The position numbers and the translations under genes are program-made. From the NCBI GenBank assembly GCA_020137815.1, contig CM035356.1:5304145-5368144 (forward strand): a stretch of 64,000 bases of DNA, in the 5' to 3' direction. The notes beneath the pieces are model-generated. The model was not told the origin of the DNA. It saw nothing but the letters and a program-made list of their open reading frames with translations, and made no database searches. This DNA comes from Hormiphora californensis (taxonomy: Eukaryota; Ctenophora; Tentaculata; Cydippida; Pleurobrachiidae). This document shows, piece after piece, positions 25,144 to 30,700 of the stretch (positions within the stretch are counted from its first letter, which is position 1; every line of letters begins with the position of its first letter).

Positions 25144-26904
25144 TAACTAACTGATGATACTAAGCACAATTACTCCATCACTCCAGCCATCTGTTCAAAC
25201 TGGCACTTCATCAACGAAAGAGAGAGGGGGTTCTGATTGTCGCACCTTATCATCACCCAGGGGGGTGTTTATTGTTGCTGTATACTCACCCAGGGGGGGG
25301 GGGGCACCCTGTTATATGTTCTAACCCTCCTTTACACTTGTGTGGGGTGCGGTGAAACAGGGTCGAGCAAGGCAAGGGGGCACCATCAAAATACGAAGGG
25401 ACTGTGGGGCTGGCGATCTTCCATACCACGGAGAATGGAGATTTCTCTAATCTATGAATGTTGTGTACCACAGGTTGTAAAAAGTTGTGATAGCTCAAAA
25501 TCGGCACCTCTTTTTTGGGTACCCCTCTACACAAGCTCAATTAATATACAATAATAGGGGTGACTTCTTTACTGCACCCCTGTCAGAGCATTGGCCTGAC
25601 CCATTCTCGTTTCTCTCAAATTTGCAGCGCGCGAGAACTGTGGTCAGAGCATTGGCCTGACAGCTGCACCATGCATCACTGATCTTTTCAGCACCAACAG
25701 GAGGAACAATTGGAGTTCCCAGCAACCAGCTGCTTTAGTAAAGATCGGTATTGGTGATAATAAGCTACTACTTACTACCGGGGTCAAACAGGTGGCTGTG
25801 AAAATAACATCTGTCAAACCGTGGCACATACAGTGCTGCTTGTAGTCGTATTACCGTAAGGGAAATACAGTAATGAGTCGCACACGTTGCATAACGCACG
25901 GCAAAAAATGCATGTGTTCAGCACATACTATCGCCCTGATTGGCCACGGTTGCGTGTCGTCTTACTGTATCTCCGTTTTCCATTACCGTTTTCCGACTAC
26001 AAGCGACCGTGATGCATGGCCAGGATACATGGTGTGTAACAGGGAGTGACAAATGTTAGCACGGGGATGATCCAAAAAAAAAGCTACTACTTTTCGCAAT
26101 TTCGCGGCATTACCACTTACCACAGGGACAAGGTCCCTACAGTGTGAGCACCGTGGTGAAGTAGTAGTTGATAAACCATATTCTCTCTCCCCTCCTCTCC
26201 ACAAGTCTTTTGAAATCTCCCGAACTTAGGGTCACTATCTCATTGTCATCTCCATATAGATCTGAGAAAGAATTTTGTTATACACGTGGTCTACTACGTC
26301 AAAGACGCAGTCTGCTAACATTTTTTGTCTTTTTTGGCGTTTTTTATGTCGTGCACTACGTTGTACACCGCACTGTGGGGGGCCAATATGACGGAGCACC
26401 ACTGTCATCACACAAAACCTACCAAAGTCTTCCCTGTAGTACTGGTAACTGTGCCTCTCTCGTCCCTGTTTCCTCTCTTTGGTTTCTTTCAGTCCTTCCT
26501 CCCCGTACAGATCGTAGGTTCGTCTCGTAGCCTCGTCTAATTGACAGGTATGTTAGTAATATATGGAGACCCGAAGACGCGTTGCGAGTTGTGACACGGA
26601 TCGCAGGTCGAATTATCATCATCATTATGCGTGACAGGTACGTCAAAACACGTTGTTCGGGCGTCCATAAAACAGTAAACTTCAATAGCGCACCTTTTAA
26701 TACTTCATATGCTTCATTTATTTTCATGAAGTCTTTCTCTGCATCCGGATTGTCCTTGTTTTTATCCGGGTGGTTTTGCAGGGCCAGTTTCTTGAAAGCA
26801 GACCTAATTTCTTTTGTCGTGGAATCCTTTTTAATACCCAGTGTCTGGTAATAATCTGCCAGAACAGGGGGGCACACCAACAGAAGGAGCAGGAGGCAGA
26901 CCAT
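1463..26904 (-). CDS. DNAJC10: DNAJC10/ERdj5: ER-lumenal J-domain disulfide reductase with KDEL
   Basis: ERdj5 reduces disulfides of misfolded ER proteins and hands them to BiP for degradation. Exons in coding order (minus): 26694-26904, 26423-26536, 26121-26261, 9842-9965, 9364-9528, 8868-9052, possibly ~7850-7987, 7200-7335, 6622-6804, 6168-6308, 5598-5833, 5158-5320, then a second copy 3099-3281, 2749-2889, 2161-2396, 1784-1946, and the terminal 1463-1567. The start at 26904 gives a signal peptide ([16 protein letters not shown]), then a J domain with HPDK. Redox sites follow in family order: CSHC, CPPC (APWCPPC), CGPC (SPWCGPC), CGPC (TPGCGPC). The last exon ends VKDEL-stop. Oddities: exon 3 needs a 1-nt correction near 26160 to join WFINYY to PRCSHC; the exon near 7900 is one base out of phase; I found no exon for the second non-catalytic thioredoxin domain. 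Intron 3 is 16 kb and hosts other genes. Many exon phases agree, so the gene call is strong. Confidence 0.93.
1784..3281 (-). CDS. DNAJC10: Second (3'-proximal) copy of four DNAJC10 exons
   Basis: Exons 3099-3281 (LNIRSYPTM...RTDKE), 2749-2889 ([14 protein letters not shown]...), 2161-2396 ([12 protein letters not shown]...CGPCQ) and 1784-1946 ([10 protein letters not shown]...TGTQQ) repeat the four exons at 6622-6804, 6168-6308, 5598-5833 and 5158-5320. Lengths are identical (183, 141, 236 and 163 nt), all frames are open and all splice signals present. The four base changes I saw in the 141-nt exon are all synonymous. Replacements noticed elsewhere include T/S, G/S, G/W, L/I and S/T. The block enters and leaves in phase 0, so inclusion would add about one and a half thioredoxin modules without breaking the frame, and skipping it is also in frame. 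A degraded fragment of the preceding exon (7200-7335) lies at about 3630-3680. Alternative: two haplotypes assembled in tandem. Confidence 0.85.
1988..2092. repeat. Dispersed GTCAGAGCATTG inverted-repeat element
   Basis: ACAATGCTCTGACCGC at the left is answered by GCGGTCAGAGCATTGG further right, with an internal second CTCTGAC. Related pieces occur at 836-980, 2974-3025, 5434-5525, 6391-6475, 10372-10614, 16318-16350 and 25580-25670. The copies at 5434 and 6391 correspond to those at 1988 and 2974 through the exon-block duplication. Confidence 0.7.
3680..4039. mobile_element. Foldback (long inverted repeat) element, ~360 bp
   Basis: Begins TGATATCTGACACC and ends GGTGTCAGATATCA. The two arms are each about 150 bases and nearly identical as reverse complements, around a roughly 60-base loop. 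It has no coding capacity. It lies just at the edge of the DNAJC10 exon-block duplication and truncates the duplicated remnant of the 7200-7335 exon. No clear target-site duplication. Confidence 0.8.
4648..5213 (-). repeat. 63-bp minisatellite built on a DNAJC10 exon end and its splice donor, 9 copies
   Basis: Nine copies begin (plus coordinates of the donor edge) at 4648, 4717, 4780, 4843, 4906, 4969, 5032, 5095 and 5158. Spacing is exactly 63 except one of 69. Read on the minus strand each unit encodes 21 residues ([20 protein letters not shown] plus V) and ends CAACAG|GTAAAA, GTACAA or GTAAAC, a donor-like sequence. The frame stays open through all copies to a stop near 4573. The proximal block copy has a single unit (1784). 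FPS is the cis-proline loop of the thioredoxin fold. Confidence 0.95.
7574..7778. mobile_element. MITE-like element with ~18-bp terminal inverted repeats
   Basis: GCGGACTCTAGTGCTAA at the left end is the reverse complement of TTAGCACTAGAGTCCGC at the right end. The interior is non-coding with TTAGGG-like bits. It sits where coding sequence for the missing DNAJC10 b2 domain would be expected. No target-site duplication identified. Confidence 0.6.
7797..7836. repeat. (GA)n microsatellite
   Basis: An uninterrupted run of GA repeats follows the MITE at 7574-7778. The nearby 7360-7560 stretch is also G-rich with repeated GGGGTAGGAGAGG-like and TCGCGGGTCAGGAGAGAG motifs. No gene content seen. Confidence 0.85.
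8100..8700. other. DNAJC10 intron, nothing recognised
   Basis: Between the exon at 8868-9052 and the provisional exon near 7900 I see no coding exon, RNA gene or clear repeat. Only ordinary mixed-composition sequence is present. Confidence 0.4.
10204..10370. repeat. Short tandem ACCAGACCTCGATTT repeats
   Basis: Three near copies of ACCAGACCTCGATTT/ACCGGACCTCGATTT lie at about 10209-10255, with related GATTTACCAGA and TTTACCGTA fragments to 10370. This precedes the 45-bp array. No coding signal. Confidence 0.6.
10372..10614. repeat. 45-bp tandem repeat, 5+ copies, of the dispersed CTCTGAC element
   Basis: Unit begins GTCAGGCCAAT(A/T)CTCTGACC and continues CAGTTCTTGCGCGGGGAGAATAGG, exactly 45 bases. 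Because 45 is a multiple of 3, all frames stay open and produce repetitive reading frames on both strands, which I do not regard as genes. The unit is the same sequence dispersed singly elsewhere in the window. Confidence 0.9.
10904..11012. mobile_element. hAT-like MITE, copy 1
   Basis: A 109-bp element starts CAGGAACCGACCGAA and ends TTCGGTCGGTTCCTG. It has an internal GTCACGTGAC palindrome and is flanked by ATAAACAA (10896-10903) and ACAAACAA (11013-11020), a 7/8 matching 8-bp target duplication. Other copies are at 19662-19770 and 33862-33954. Confidence 0.85.
11228..11434 (-). repeat. 69-bp triplication of the GPCR 3' coding end and 3' UTR
   Basis: Copies start at 11228, 11297 and 11366 with TGTTTACAGAGCCGCATT. 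Read on the minus strand the unit contains the last GPCR codons (ending SANAAL), the TAA stop and an internal AATAAA, so three potential poly(A) signals lie in a row. Only the copy joined to the ORF at 11369 is coding. Confidence 0.9.
11369..12532 (-). CDS. Rhodopsin-like (class A) GPCR, intronless, nested in DNAJC10 intron
   Basis: A single-exon ATG-to-TAA frame of 387 residues with seven hydrophobic segments. TM1 is near residues 20-47 ([12 protein letters not shown]), TM2 about 56-76, TM3 about 100-120 ending [11 protein letters not shown]4 about 132-155, TM5 about 188-212, TM6 about 226-248 (YIACNIPVV) and TM7 about 280-300 with NPIIYY. NPxxY and the Asn in TM1 are class A hallmarks. The E/DRY motif at the TM3 end is replaced by STIR, and the TM6 proline sits in CNIP rather than CWxP. 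An extracellular N-terminal NVT site is present. The Ser/Thr-rich tail may carry phosphorylation sites. The gene lies on the same strand inside DNAJC10 intron 3. Ligand unknown; I would not assign a subfamily. Confidence 0.92.
   Translation of the reverse strand: MENVTDTNMGDLNPIPGVDIIIGLFIMICMIVGTPANLLSFYIFYQRPSSAPYFVHTVIAAVDTWICFNGYPIGINLLTGNRTNYFFSSKTFRTLWGVTYEPFVYTSVFLVLVLSTIRLIKLATRRKIVRFRWTVAIVVGYCSLLIIRSLVGITFYGEYIIDHPSSPYPFFMVDDFTSLYADIEYYSAVTLLSVPIIPIVGSALAVAFLLLQNRSNKSRGSNMRYEATITVLIFTTVYIACNIPVVINSIRFDIWKNSGYKEDVGIFKNAPVFRKYYVWTITYIMLVQLNSLLNPIIYYTRMTWFKKDVLTLISRFIPQLNLGVSPGGATRTNFWGAGGESETGTTPTRNPGGKSAFALNKALSERAISPSKGSSVVVENKSANAAL
12533..13910. other. DNAJC10 intron: microsatellite and local direct repeats, no gene seen
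   Basis: Contains a (GA)n run at about 12940-13008, a short direct repeat near 13190-13260 (GTTACTTTTACTAAAGAGAGAGC twice) and a ~75-bp direct repeat near 13600-13735 (AACACACACCCTGGTGTTGCAGTATAAATG core twice). Small open frames here have no recognisable protein content. Confidence 0.55.
13917..14097. mobile_element. MITE family 2, copy 1 (CAGTGCTGCTTG...)
   Basis: A 181-bp element starts CAGTGCTGCTTGCAGTC and ends CACTACAAGCAACCGTG, with long imperfect terminal inverted repeats (CGGTAA, ACAGTAAG, ACGCGCA shared on both arms). A second copy is at 25831-26011. Ends are CA...TG. I could not find matching target duplications. Confidence 0.75.
14100..19600. other. DNAJC10 intron: microsatellite-rich, no gene recognised
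   Basis: Holds many (GA)n/(CT)n tracts: about 15771-15905, 16477-16560, 17730-17825, 18296-18345, 18481-18590, 18905-18938. It also has G runs at about 16668-16690 and 17510-17542. A GTCAGGCCAATGCTCTGACA fragment lies at 16318-16350. Open frames across the GA runs are compositional (ER or SL repeats). Confidence 0.6.
17510..17542 (+). repeat. Poly(G) tract of 33 bases
   Basis: An unbroken run of 33 G follows TATAGTGGAG. Such long G tracts are rare and length-unstable, and could fold as G-quadruplex DNA or reflect a homopolymer sequencing problem. Confidence 0.9.
19662..19770. mobile_element. hAT-like MITE, copy 2
   Basis: Same element as at 10904, opposite orientation: CAGGAACCGACCG...CGGTCGGTTCCTA. 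Flanked by a perfect 8-bp duplication GTTATATC (19654-19661 and 19771-19778), the length typical of hAT transposons. Confidence 0.9.
19908..20180. repeat. Imperfect GA-rich purine tract
   Basis: About 270 bases of GAGA interspersed with GAT and GACGAG words. Reading frames on both strands here are compositional only. Confidence 0.85.
20220..21559. other. DNAJC10 intron, no feature recognised
   Basis: AT-rich with a few short open frames and no recognised domain. A short self-complementary stretch is visible near 20460-20600 (AAATCTTGATTAGG ... CCTAATCAAGAC), possibly another small foldback. Confidence 0.4.
20467..20590. mobile_element. Possible small foldback element
   Basis: AATCTTGATTAGGGGACGAAAG on the left resembles the reverse complement of CTTTCGTC-like GACGAAAGCTCATAACCTAATCAAGACT on the right, in part. 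The outer CTTGATTAGG / CCTAATCAAG pair is perfect; the inner part is weak. Confidence 0.4.
21560..25075 (-). mobile_element. Penelope-like retroelement (Naiad-type), approximate extent
   Basis: Boundaries are inferred. The ORF at 21892-24651 has AT-rich flanks: a 3' side on the minus strand toward 21560, and a 5' side running up to a (GA)n microsatellite at 25075-25135. Penelope-like elements with N-terminal endonuclease are reported to insert preferentially in microsatellites, which fits. I did not find a repeated pseudo-LTR by eye or a hammerhead ribozyme core. Confidence 0.6.
21892..24651 (-). CDS. Penelope-like element protein: N-terminal GIY-YIG endonuclease plus reverse transcriptase
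   Basis: One open frame of about 919 residues. At the N-terminus come Cys pairs (C15, C20, C23, C28), then a GIY-YIG nuclease: VIYLI at about 54-58, CKRC at 60-63, QYVGQT at about 66-71, RFSSHR at about 78-83, the ENEYI glutamate near 136 and GLN near 149. A CYC motif (CxC) followed by GHVITGD lies in the linker. The reverse transcriptase follows with [10 protein letters not shown] (motif A), GIPMGC (motif B) and the catalytic YIDD in CKRYIDDL around residue 765. An N-terminal endonuclease, CxC linker and C-terminal RT is the permuted order of Naiad elements, opposite to classic Penelope. Start uncertain: the frame opens after a TGA with a TTG codon at 24651, and the first ATG is 24588, inside the Cys cluster. 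So the true N-terminus is either truncated or reached differently. The frame is otherwise intact, suggesting recent activity. Confidence 0.95.
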   Translation of the reverse strand: MSLVIYIDSNHITKCDRPKCKMCDSLSCTDTFSNILTGEKFKVQENLNCKSSAVIYLISCKRCSLQYVGQTINIISKRFSSHRSGLRTENEPKHVLDHFTRVHNPSDILIKPLCSVNANDYDDRKLLMAALRNIENEYILKLCTLYPYGLNDRLEKPNYIDSELELNKGACIYKVFPKILHNRSKRGSGCHKNDYIESFDKVDTLDKLQTYFFDDKIYLIRSVISRLNRKCIISIGNLVTERLYSSLYNKSVKLFFVIVLDLCNHYITREINFNDFLSNNYKLNTKKKFIGDYIPIRLCIKELESINLNKILNSPICKELFPAKDLSYKYKSDEFRLNVCYKYDKSIRANIINYKDIVLHCKDVPLCYCHLYSEFIDKKVGHVITGDTNIVKNIKLKSVFDKGYTFIERIFKPKHEIITSVVQDVKDYISKVSNKCNVSVKIFDPWFSTVRENITNEFNNVELRTSPKKSVFEEFKNDFELIRNHFVLSSVDKASNNISFICKQFYVDTISNELRNTKTYELSNSIESEVVTSHVKYCNQFDIEVNDFTVPFIHMLPKFHKPQLDYRYIAAGTKSSTKVLSKILTGVLKLINDTIKREDKFLCKFKKYETYWIANNKECFVNVLDYLNNKSMAKTITSFDFKKLYTNIPHKDVIDKISLLVQRCFDLKSVIKVCVSKSYNASWSSRKNVKWCFTCDDIIDMFSFLINNIFVKYRGDIYKQVIGIPMGCDCAPQIADLYLYFYENEFILNTSEADNNIVKELSFCKRYIDDLAAPNINKNAISIICNDIYPKDLEIVPTNSSDDNSTFLDLDISIVNSKFHWKLYDKRRDFKFSVITFPNLNSKVSNRLSYGVLIGELYRICKSSSDANSFISDVRILIDKLINQSYELNLVKNSINKFIRRRPSCLNRFWYDFKVTDFV
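24660..25136. other. 5' flank of the Penelope-like element ending in a (GA)n microsatellite
   Basis: No open frame of note. 25075-25135 is a nearly pure GA run. Upstream of the element ORF on the minus strand in-frame TGA codons occur at once and again about 15 codons further, so no simple N-terminal extension exists. Confidence 0.5.
25580..25670. repeat. Dispersed GTCAGAGCATTGGCCTGAC element
   Basis: GTCAGAGCATTGGCCTGACC and GTCAGAGCATTGGCCTGACA occur about 60 bases apart around a CGCGCGAGAACTGTG core. Same family as 1988-2092 and 10372-10614. Confidence 0.7.
25831..26011. mobile_element. MITE family 2, copy 2
   Basis: A 181-bp element starts CAGTGCTGCTTGTAGTCG and ends CGACTACAAGCGACCGTG, so the terminal repeats are better preserved here than in the copy at 13917-14097. 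Internal CGCCCTGATTGGCCACGG matches the other copy. Confidence 0.8.
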
Positions 26905-27498
26905 CGAGAGTTTTTGGGCAGCAAAAAAAGGAGACAAAAATCGTTTTATGACCAAAATCTGGAATTATATTTCAATCGATTTCAGAAATTTTTCGCGCGG
27001 CGTGTTTTATGTTTATGCGCGGCTCAATATTTGCGCGTACGATTTTCGGGCAAATTGAGGATCAATATTTTCTACAATATTCCATAAAAACCTATTTCCG
27101 GGCATTTTAAGAACAAAATAAAAGACAGGATTTTAGGAACCACACATCAGCAAACAACTGCTAAGTCATAACGGGTTATCATCCCCCATGTAACAGGTGA
27201 AAACGCACTCACACATATTTCTTCTCATATAATATTGTTATGGCTGACACACTGACACTTTTGTGTCAAACCGTGCGGAAAAAAAGAACTGATTCCAGTG
27301 TGTGGGAACCATATAATAACACAGTGACAAACACACGCACACACATACACACAACCACTCTAAATAGAATATAGTACATGGTCGTGGTTGTTTGGTAAAG
27401 AGATATAATTATTGTTAATAAACATACAGAGAAAAACCACACCTCTTTCTCTCTCTCCTTCAAATCATTTCCTCCCCTCCGATCCTTGAATAAACGCA
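26905..27498. other. DNAJC10 upstream/promoter region and spacer to PRRC2
   Basis: The DNAJC10 5' UTR and promoter must lie just above 26904 on the minus strand. A GCGCG-containing stretch (26992-27045) is the only GC-rich patch. No TATA box or coding sequence is convincing. A GT/AC-rich patch occurs at 27320-27355. Confidence 0.35.
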
Positions 27499-27508
27499 TT
27501 TATTTATT
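27499..27508 (-). terminator. Overlapping AATAAA poly(A) signals of PRRC2
   Basis: On the minus strand AATAAATAAA lies about 200 bases after the PRRC2 stop codon (27710-27712). Assignment is by position. Confidence 0.5.
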
Positions 27509-27709
27509 ATAGATGTAACCACTCATATATACTTTTTAACACTCCATTCTATCACCATTCTAAATTGTTTTCCCTCCAAATTGATCCCTTGTTAAACGAG
27601 CGTTTTTACACAAAAAAGCTAAACTGTCGACCACCACCATGGTATCCATGTGAGTAAGTGCAACAAATACGGGGACCATACTAATATAATAAATACTCGG
27701 ATATATATA

Positions 27710-30700
27710 TTAGTACCGACCAAGAGAGGGCGGAGCGCCCCTTCTATTAAAGTCCCGGTGGGGCGGTGGGGGTGGTGGCGGGTAACCTCGGTACATGGGA
27801 GGTGGGAATCCTCTTCCCCCTCCCCGGTACCCTCCTCCCCTTCTATCATCGTAGAACCGGTCAGGTTCGCCCCGATAAGGTGGCCGCTCATGGTGGTAGT
27901 AGTTGTTGTAATCGTAGCCGTAATTACCACGCCTCCGGTAGGAATTCCTGGGTGGTGGCGGGGGTCCTGGTTCGTATTTCCGTTTTTCATAACTCGATGA
28001 CGATGACGATCGTGAGGGGGGTGTTGGGATGACAGATTTAGGTTTCTGCTCCTTCACTTCCTCTTTACTCTCCTCTTCCTTCTCCACTGGTACTGGGGTG
28101 GGTTCCGCCTCTTGTTCCTCCACAATCCTTGTTGGAGTCTCCTCAACGATCACCTTCTCTACTGAGGTCGGTACAGGTACAACAGGTGCAGCAGGTTCTA
28201 CTGGTGTTGTTTTCTCTGGCAGTGCCGGGGATACTTTAGTCGGGCTTGGCTTCATACTATCGGGGAGGGTCTCCTTTTTGCCACTTCGAGCTGATATCGC
28301 CGAGGTGTACTGCTGGATCTGGGCCAGGGATTGTTGCTGCATGTGTTGCTGTACCGCAGGAGGGAGGAAGCTACCACCACTATACTTGCTGGAACTATTG
28401 TTAGAGTGGCTGTTGCTCCTGACATCGGGCATCCTGTGCATCCTTCCATCTCGGGCTAACTTCACCCTCGGCCTACTTCCACCTGCACTGTGTTGTTGTT
28501 GTTGATGGTGGTGGGCTGCTGCCACTGCGCTCTGCTGCATCTGCTGGGTAAGCTGTTGTTGTTGTTTCGCTTGTTGCTGTTGCTGCTGGAGATGGTGTTG
28601 TTGCTGGGGGAAGTGTTGCTGCAATTGTTCCTGTCGAGGAGGGGGAGGAGCGGTAGGGTGACTGGGAAACATGACGTTGGGAAGTCGGAACTGCTGCTGG
28701 CCCATTAGACCTGGAGAAAGAGAAGGATAGTGTTAGAGACAGATGCAAGATAATTAATTCTTAGACGTCCCACCTCCAAGTCAACCCCCGCCCCCCTCTC
28801 CCTACCCCCTCCCTCTCCTCACCAGCCCTACCCCCTCTCCACCTGCAGTATTGATTGAGGACACCCCCGTCCCCCTCTCCCTACCCCCTCCCTCTCCTCA
28901 GCCCTACCCCTCTCTTCATACCTGCAGTATTGATTGAGGACACCCCCGTCCCCCTCTCCCTACCCCCCTCTCCTCACCAGCCCTACCCCCTCTCTTCATA
29001 GTTCATACCTGCAGTATTGATTGAGGACACCTCTGTAGGGTGTGGCATTATCTGGGGACGTGTTCCAATAGGCTCCTTATCAAAGGCAGCTTTGTATCCC
29101 ATACCCATTGCACCACCATTTTGTTGCTGCATCATTACTTGTTGTAGCAGCTCTGGGAATAATTGGGGTTAATTGGGGAATAATTGGGGTTAATTGGGGA
29201 ATAATTGGGGTTAATTGGGGAATAATTAGTTGTTCGCAACAGAAATAAAATGACGTGGTGCGAGCCACACACAACACATACCCGGTTTGAACATTGGGGG
29301 TCGGGGAGGCATCTGGTGGTGGTGATGTCCCATAGGCCTCATTCCAACACCCATCACATTAGGAGCACCCGGGTTGAAGGGTTTGGCATCCAGATGCTTA
29401 GACATATCCGACTGGAGGAGTATATTCTCCTGGGGCTGTAGTTTGTAGTACATTTCCTGGGGCGTCACCATCCTGCGAGAGTGTGTGTTAGATGGGAATA
29501 GGAGAGATCAGAGGGGGGATCAGATCAGTGGTGGTAGGAGACTGGAGAGTGGTGCAGATGGAAATATAGGGACACAGAGAAGGGAAGATGTCACGAAGGA
29601 TTTAACGGTGAGAAGTCCCTTTTTAGGTACAAGTAAACACGTAAACAAAACACGTACCCTCGTTGGTAGAATAGATGTTGACTGGAGAGAGCACTCTGGG
29701 GAGCCTTGTGCATACTCTGGGTAAAAGACATCATTCCCCCTGAGGGGTCCAAGGCATCAAACGACCCTTGAGGGCTGTTATACAATGCACCCAGTTTCGG
29801 ACTGTTTGGTTTCTGCCCGAACGGAGAAAACGGGTTCATTTGCCCGGGTATGGGGCTCATAGAGGGCGAGGCGTAGCTGTGGGGCGTGGTGAACTGACTG
29901 AATAGGTTCAGGGTTTGCGGGTTGGAGGCCGGGTAAATCTTGTTGGGGGAGATCCCATAACTTTTGAAGAGTTCGTTCGTTGGTCGACCCAGATTGGAGA
30001 GGTTTGAGGAGGTCAGGTGAGCACCGATTAGTGGCACTTGGTTACTGTTCCCTACTGATACTGAGGAGAGAAGAGGTTAGGAGTGTGGGGAGAGAGAAGA
30101 GGTTAGGAGTGGTTTACAAAAGGAGAAGGGGTCAAAATAATACCACAATACCGAAAACGATGTATTGGGGTCCGGTTGTATGATTGTTTGATGTTACTGG
30201 GGTCCGGTTGTATCACAATAACATCAAACAGATCATCAACAGAACTTCCTTACCTCCCATTTGGTGGGGTGACGGCATGATGTGATGTCCTCCATCGGGC
30301 CCAGGTGGTCCAGGTTGTTGGGTGATGAAGTGGGGCAACTGGAGGGGCGGCTCGTTCCTCAGACCAGGCGAGTTCTGGAGGCTGTGGATCAATGGAGATC
30401 CCTGCATAAAGAATTGGCTAGTCTCAGGTGGTGCTCCACCAATCTCCCTCAGTTGATCGGTTAGGGACATCACACTGGTAGATGGGATTGTTGGACCTGA
30501 CTCCTCTACCAGAGGGAGGGAACGGACTGCTGGGGGTGTCGTTTGGGTTGAAGTCTCTGCAGATATCTGACCAGGAGATTTGGATACTTGGTCCCGTTCC
30601 ACAGCCTGGGAGGAGTGGTATTGCTCTCTCTCACTTTTTATTTTCACTTTTTTGTATGATGATGATGAAAAGAGGGGGAAAGCTCAAAGCTGTAAAATAA

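Noticed and set aside
25151-25185. CTGATGA motif as a hammerhead ribozyme of the Penelope element
   Set aside because: No matching GAAA and stem partners nearby; Naiad-type elements are reported to lack canonical hammerheads.
26905-26955. Upstream TTG start for DNAJC10
   Set aside because: The ATG at 26904 directly begins a good signal peptide; the upstream codon is not ATG.
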